The notes below the pieces were generated by a model that searched no databases, was not told where the DNA came from, and was given only the letters and a program-made list of their open reading frames with translations. From the NCBI GenBank assembly GCA_900766775.1, contig CAAFXN010000187.1:1-6220 (forward strand): a stretch of DNA of 6,220 nucleotides, read 5' to 3'. This document shows positions 4,771 through 6,220 of the stretch, one piece after another (positions within the stretch are counted from its first letter, which is position 1; the number at the start of each line of letters is the position of its first letter). A program made the position numbers and the translations under genes. This stretch comes from Bacteroidales bacterium. Its GTDB lineage: Bacteria > Bacteroidota > Bacteroidia > Bacteroidales > Paludibacteraceae.

Positions 4771-5061
4771 TTAGTGGGTGGTATTCAGGGCTTTGGTAAT
4801 CAGTTCTTCGAGGAAGACTTCTATCTGAACAGGCGGTGTGCTGCGCACTACCTTCGCCTGAGCATTGAGGCGCACGGTGCGTAGCATCACCTTGTCGCCT
4901 TCTCGCGACAACATATAGACCGTCTCCGATTCGTCTGCTGCCAGTTTAGCATCCTCTTGCCTCAGTTGCTCTGCGATGGACGCACTGACCTGCGGGAGGT
5001 ATTTCTCAATAATAGTCGGGATGTATGGCTTCACCATACCGGCAATAAAATCAAGATTCAT
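4771..5061 (-). CDS. Conserved-looking 96-residue protein of unknown function
   Basis: 96 residues, ATG start at 5061, two bases after the stop of the putative DNA-binding gene. The first 35 residues (MNLDFIAGMVKPYIPTIIEK and on) look like amphipathic helices. The middle has two probable strands (TVYMLSREG, KVMLRTVRL), and the end (IEVFLEELITKAL) is another amphipathic helix. No membrane span, zinc ligands or catalytic motif is visible. It is locked between the DNA-binding/coiled-coil gene and the membrane/coiled-coil gene with minimal spacing, so it belongs to the same expression unit. Its amphipathic helices would suit an assembly or membrane-peripheral protein, but I cannot name one. Confidence 0.72.
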   Translation of the reverse strand: MNLDFIAGMVKPYIPTIIEKYLPQVSASIAEQLRQEDAKLAADESETVYMLSREGDKVMLRTVRLNAQAKVVRSTPPVQIEVFLEELITKALNTTH

Positions 5062-5063
5062 CG

Positions 5064-5714
5064 TTACAGGGATTTACGGATTTGTTGGATAGATACCACA
5101 TTCTCGTTGAGTTGGTGAGCAATAGCCACTATATCCTTGTCGCGCAACACAAACGGATAGAACCACTCGGCGTTGCGGTCAATCGTATAGCGCAAGAACA
5201 TATCCACCAGTATCTGAAGCGGTGTGATGTCGCGCTTGTAGCGTTCTGTGAGGCGCGTGGCGGTCTCTTCCAGCAGGGCAACGGGGAACGGCTGAAGCAT
5301 GCTGCGCATATGCTCCCATGTGGGTTGTATCGATTGCAGGGCTTTGATGGTCTGCTCTTGGTCGGAAACAGTGCGGGCGAGTTGCAGGTTCTGCTCTTGC
5401 AGCGTGTTCGCCGCGGTGGCATCTTGCTCTTGCTTCTGCATAGACGCTTGCAGGCGGCGGTCAAGGTCTATCACCTGTGCGTTCGCATGCTCGAAGTCTT
5501 GCTCGGCTTTCTGCAATCTTTCACGCAACGCCTGCAAGTCCTCGTCGCTGATAGACGCGGGCTTGTCATCTTTGTGTGCTTGATAGAACGCCAGTGCATC
5601 CAACAGTTGGAGCATGTTATCGTCCGTCCCAAGGGCTTGTCCCTCGGGGAAGAAAGTACGGAGGTGGCTGTAAGTCTCCTCAGAAATGTTAAAATTTACG
5701 GATTTTCGTGCCAT
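5064..5714 (-). CDS. Putative ribbon-helix-helix DNA-binding protein with long coiled coil
   Basis: 216 residues from ATG at 5714; the frame can be extended by five residues only by using a TTG at 5729, so I chose the ATG. Residues 4-44 (KSVNFNISEETYSHLRTFFP and on) look like a ribbon-helix-helix: a short strand with alternating polar residues, then two helices. Residues about 55-128 form an uninterrupted Gln/Glu/Leu-rich coiled coil. Residues 130-216 are a folded helical domain rich in aromatics (e.g. MFLRYTIDRNAEWFYPFVLR). The layout recalls KfrA-like and partition or nucleoid-associated proteins of plasmids, without clear family membership. It lies directly downstream of the heptamer-rich region 5755-5930, the obvious candidate for its binding site. 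It may be an autorepressor, a replication or partition factor, or a DNA-organising protein for packaging. Confidence 0.7.
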   Translation of the reverse strand: MARKSVNFNISEETYSHLRTFFPEGQALGTDDNMLQLLDALAFYQAHKDDKPASISDEDLQALRERLQKAEQDFEHANAQVIDLDRRLQASMQKQEQDATAANTLQEQNLQLARTVSDQEQTIKALQSIQPTWEHMRSMLQPFPVALLEETATRLTERYKRDITPLQILVDMFLRYTIDRNAEWFYPFVLRDKDIVAIAHQLNENVVSIQQIRKSL

Positions 5715-5754
5715 AATAGTATATTTCAATGTAAGTTATTATTTTTCAATAGGT

Positions 5755-5930
5755 TTTCACGCTGTGAAAGGCTGAAAGGCGGCTCTTTCACTATTCTTTC
5801 AAGTTTTGAAAGATTGAAAGGCAATTCTTTCACAGCGTGAAAGACTGAAAGAGGTGCAGGCAGTCGGATATTTCACAAATCTTTCACAGCGCGACAATGC
5901 TCTATCGGACTGCCCGCACCGGTCTTTCAG
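5755..5930. repeat. Array of CTTTCAC / GTGAAAG heptamers with three palindromes
   Basis: Twelve copies of the core (C)TTTCA or its complement TGAAA(G) occur in 176 bases. Perfect palindromes are TTTCAC-GCT-GTGAAA (5755-5769), CTTTCAA-GTT-TTGAAAG (5796-5812) and CTTTCAC-AGC-GTGAAAG (5827-5843). Single copies are at 5773-5778, 5785-5791, 5814-5820, 5845-5851, 5871-5876, 5881-5887 and 5924-5930 in mixed orientation. Each palindrome has a three-base spacer, as expected for a dimeric protein. The array occupies most of the largest gene-free stretch and lies upstream of the putative ribbon-helix-helix gene. It is a strong operator, origin or partition-site candidate. Confidence 0.85.
5845..5930. 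repeat. Long imperfect inverted repeat (arms 26/28 bases)
   Basis: The left arm 5845-5870 and right arm 5903-5930 are reverse complements apart from two mismatches and a two-base insertion (CC next to the right-hand CTTTCAG). They are separated by 32 bases that hold two more heptamer half-sites. The right arm ends just past the stop of the 73-residue gene. No T-run follows in either direction, so it is not a standard terminator. A cruciform or stem-loop origin is possible. Confidence 0.75.
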
Positions 5931-5931
5931 G

Positions 5932-6153
5932 TTATAGCATGTATTTCTTATTCTTCTTTCGCTTATCCATCAAGTTGTGAATGCCGTTATCTACGGCTAC
6001 CAACAACACCAGTAGCACCCCCACCCATGAGAACAGGCAAACAATAGGTATCACAAACAGGTCAGACAGCCAAAACCCTCGGCGATAGAACAGGTAGGCG
6101 ATGCAATATATCAGCATCATAAAGCACCCCGAAAAATAGATTAGCGTAAACAT
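5932..6153 (-). CDS. Two-span small membrane protein (holin-like layout)
   Basis: 73 residues from ATG at 6153. The frame extends to a TTG at 6210, but that start would lie on top of the promoter, so the ATG is preferred. Two membrane spans are visible, about 2-22 (FTLIYFSGCFMMLIYCIAYL) and 31-53 (LFVIPIVCLFSWVGVLLVLL), joined by a short loop with RRG, and a strongly basic tail (DKRKKNKKYML). Small size, two spans and a charged end fit a holin, but the same layout is common in small virion or unknown membrane proteins, and no endolysin gene lies next to it. It is the first gene after the promoter at 6180-6211 and is separated from the next gene by the 217-base repeat region. Confidence 0.7.
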   Translation of the reverse strand: MFTLIYFSGCFMMLIYCIAYLFYRRGFWLSDLFVIPIVCLFSWVGVLLVLLVAVDNGIHNLMDKRKKNKKYML

Positions 6154-6179
6154 AATGGTAGTTTTTTTTAATTCGTCCG

Positions 6180-6211
6180 CAAAGGTATATGCTTTCCGAA
6201 AGACTACCAAA
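6180..6211 (-). promoter_or_regulatory. Bacteroidota-type promoter of the right operon
   Basis: On the minus strand TTTG (6211-6208) and TACCTTTG (6187-6180, TAnnTTTG) are exactly 20 bases apart. The predicted start is near 6173, about 20 bases before the ATG at 6153, with an A/T-rich leader. It probably drives the 73-residue gene and possibly, by read-through, the cluster from 5714 leftward, for which I found no equally good promoter. Confidence 0.72.
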
Positions 6212-6220
6212 AAAATGATA

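Noticed and set aside
5082..5840. A long plus-strand open frame (252 codons) opposite the DNA-binding/coiled-coil gene
   Set aside because: It is antisense to a well-supported gene, its translation is Leu/Arg/Cys-rich without domain pattern, and it runs through the heptamer array. It has no promoter of the phylum type.
5845..5930. Intrinsic terminator after the 73-residue gene
   Set aside because: The long inverted repeat has a 32-base loop and no T-run on either strand.

Overview
The window looks like the structural and packaging half of a small tailless phage or prophage-like element of the Bacteroidota, probably with an internal membrane. Host evidence is the promoters: three sites carry the TAnnTTTG -7 element typical of this phylum, two of them with a TTTG -33 element 20 bp upstream (3062-3093 on +, 6180-6211 on -) and one with a looser 24-bp spacing (2675-2710 on -). 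No ribosomal RNA, tRNA, transposase, integrase, CRISPR array or tailed-phage gene (terminase, portal, tape measure) is visible. All supported genes lie on the minus strand, so the window reads from right to left.

Right part (6220-3204). A promoter at 6180-6211 precedes a 73-residue protein with two membrane segments. A 217-base non-coding stretch (5715-5931) then holds about a dozen copies of the heptamer CTTTCAC/GTGAAAG, three of them arranged as 15-17 bp palindromes, plus a long imperfect inverted repeat. This is a dense protein-binding region that could be an origin, operator or partition site. It leads into a compact cluster: a putative ribbon-helix-helix/coiled-coil protein, a 96-residue unknown, an acidic membrane/coiled-coil protein, a P-loop ATPase resembling genome-packaging ATPases of the FtsK-HerA/A32 type, and a 120-residue protein that may have a BECR-type nuclease fold. 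The ATPase and the last gene share an ATGA stop/start.

Middle (3203-2641). A 64-residue helix-turn-helix protein ends at a strong bidirectional terminator. Divergent from it, a plus-strand promoter and a plus-strand terminator delimit a predicted RNA of about 165 nt, whose 3' end is antisense to the nuclease-like gene. To the left, five 10-bp repeats sit directly upstream of the promoter of the left operon.

Left part (2640-1). This operon looks like virion genes: two tiny single-span membrane proteins (47 and 39 aa), a 232-residue beta-rich protein that is the best major-capsid candidate, a stable hairpin after it, two membrane proteins with similar architecture (163 and 77 aa), a HEXXH metallopeptidase with a C-terminal membrane anchor, and a membrane protein cut by the window edge.

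Taken together, a packaging-type ATPase, one capsid-sized soluble protein and many small single-span membrane proteins fit a double-jelly-roll, membrane-containing virus (PRD1/PM2/FLiP-like). The capsid and nuclease assignments are inferences from visible patterns, not from database matches. A filamentous phage with a Zot-like ATPase is the main alternative.
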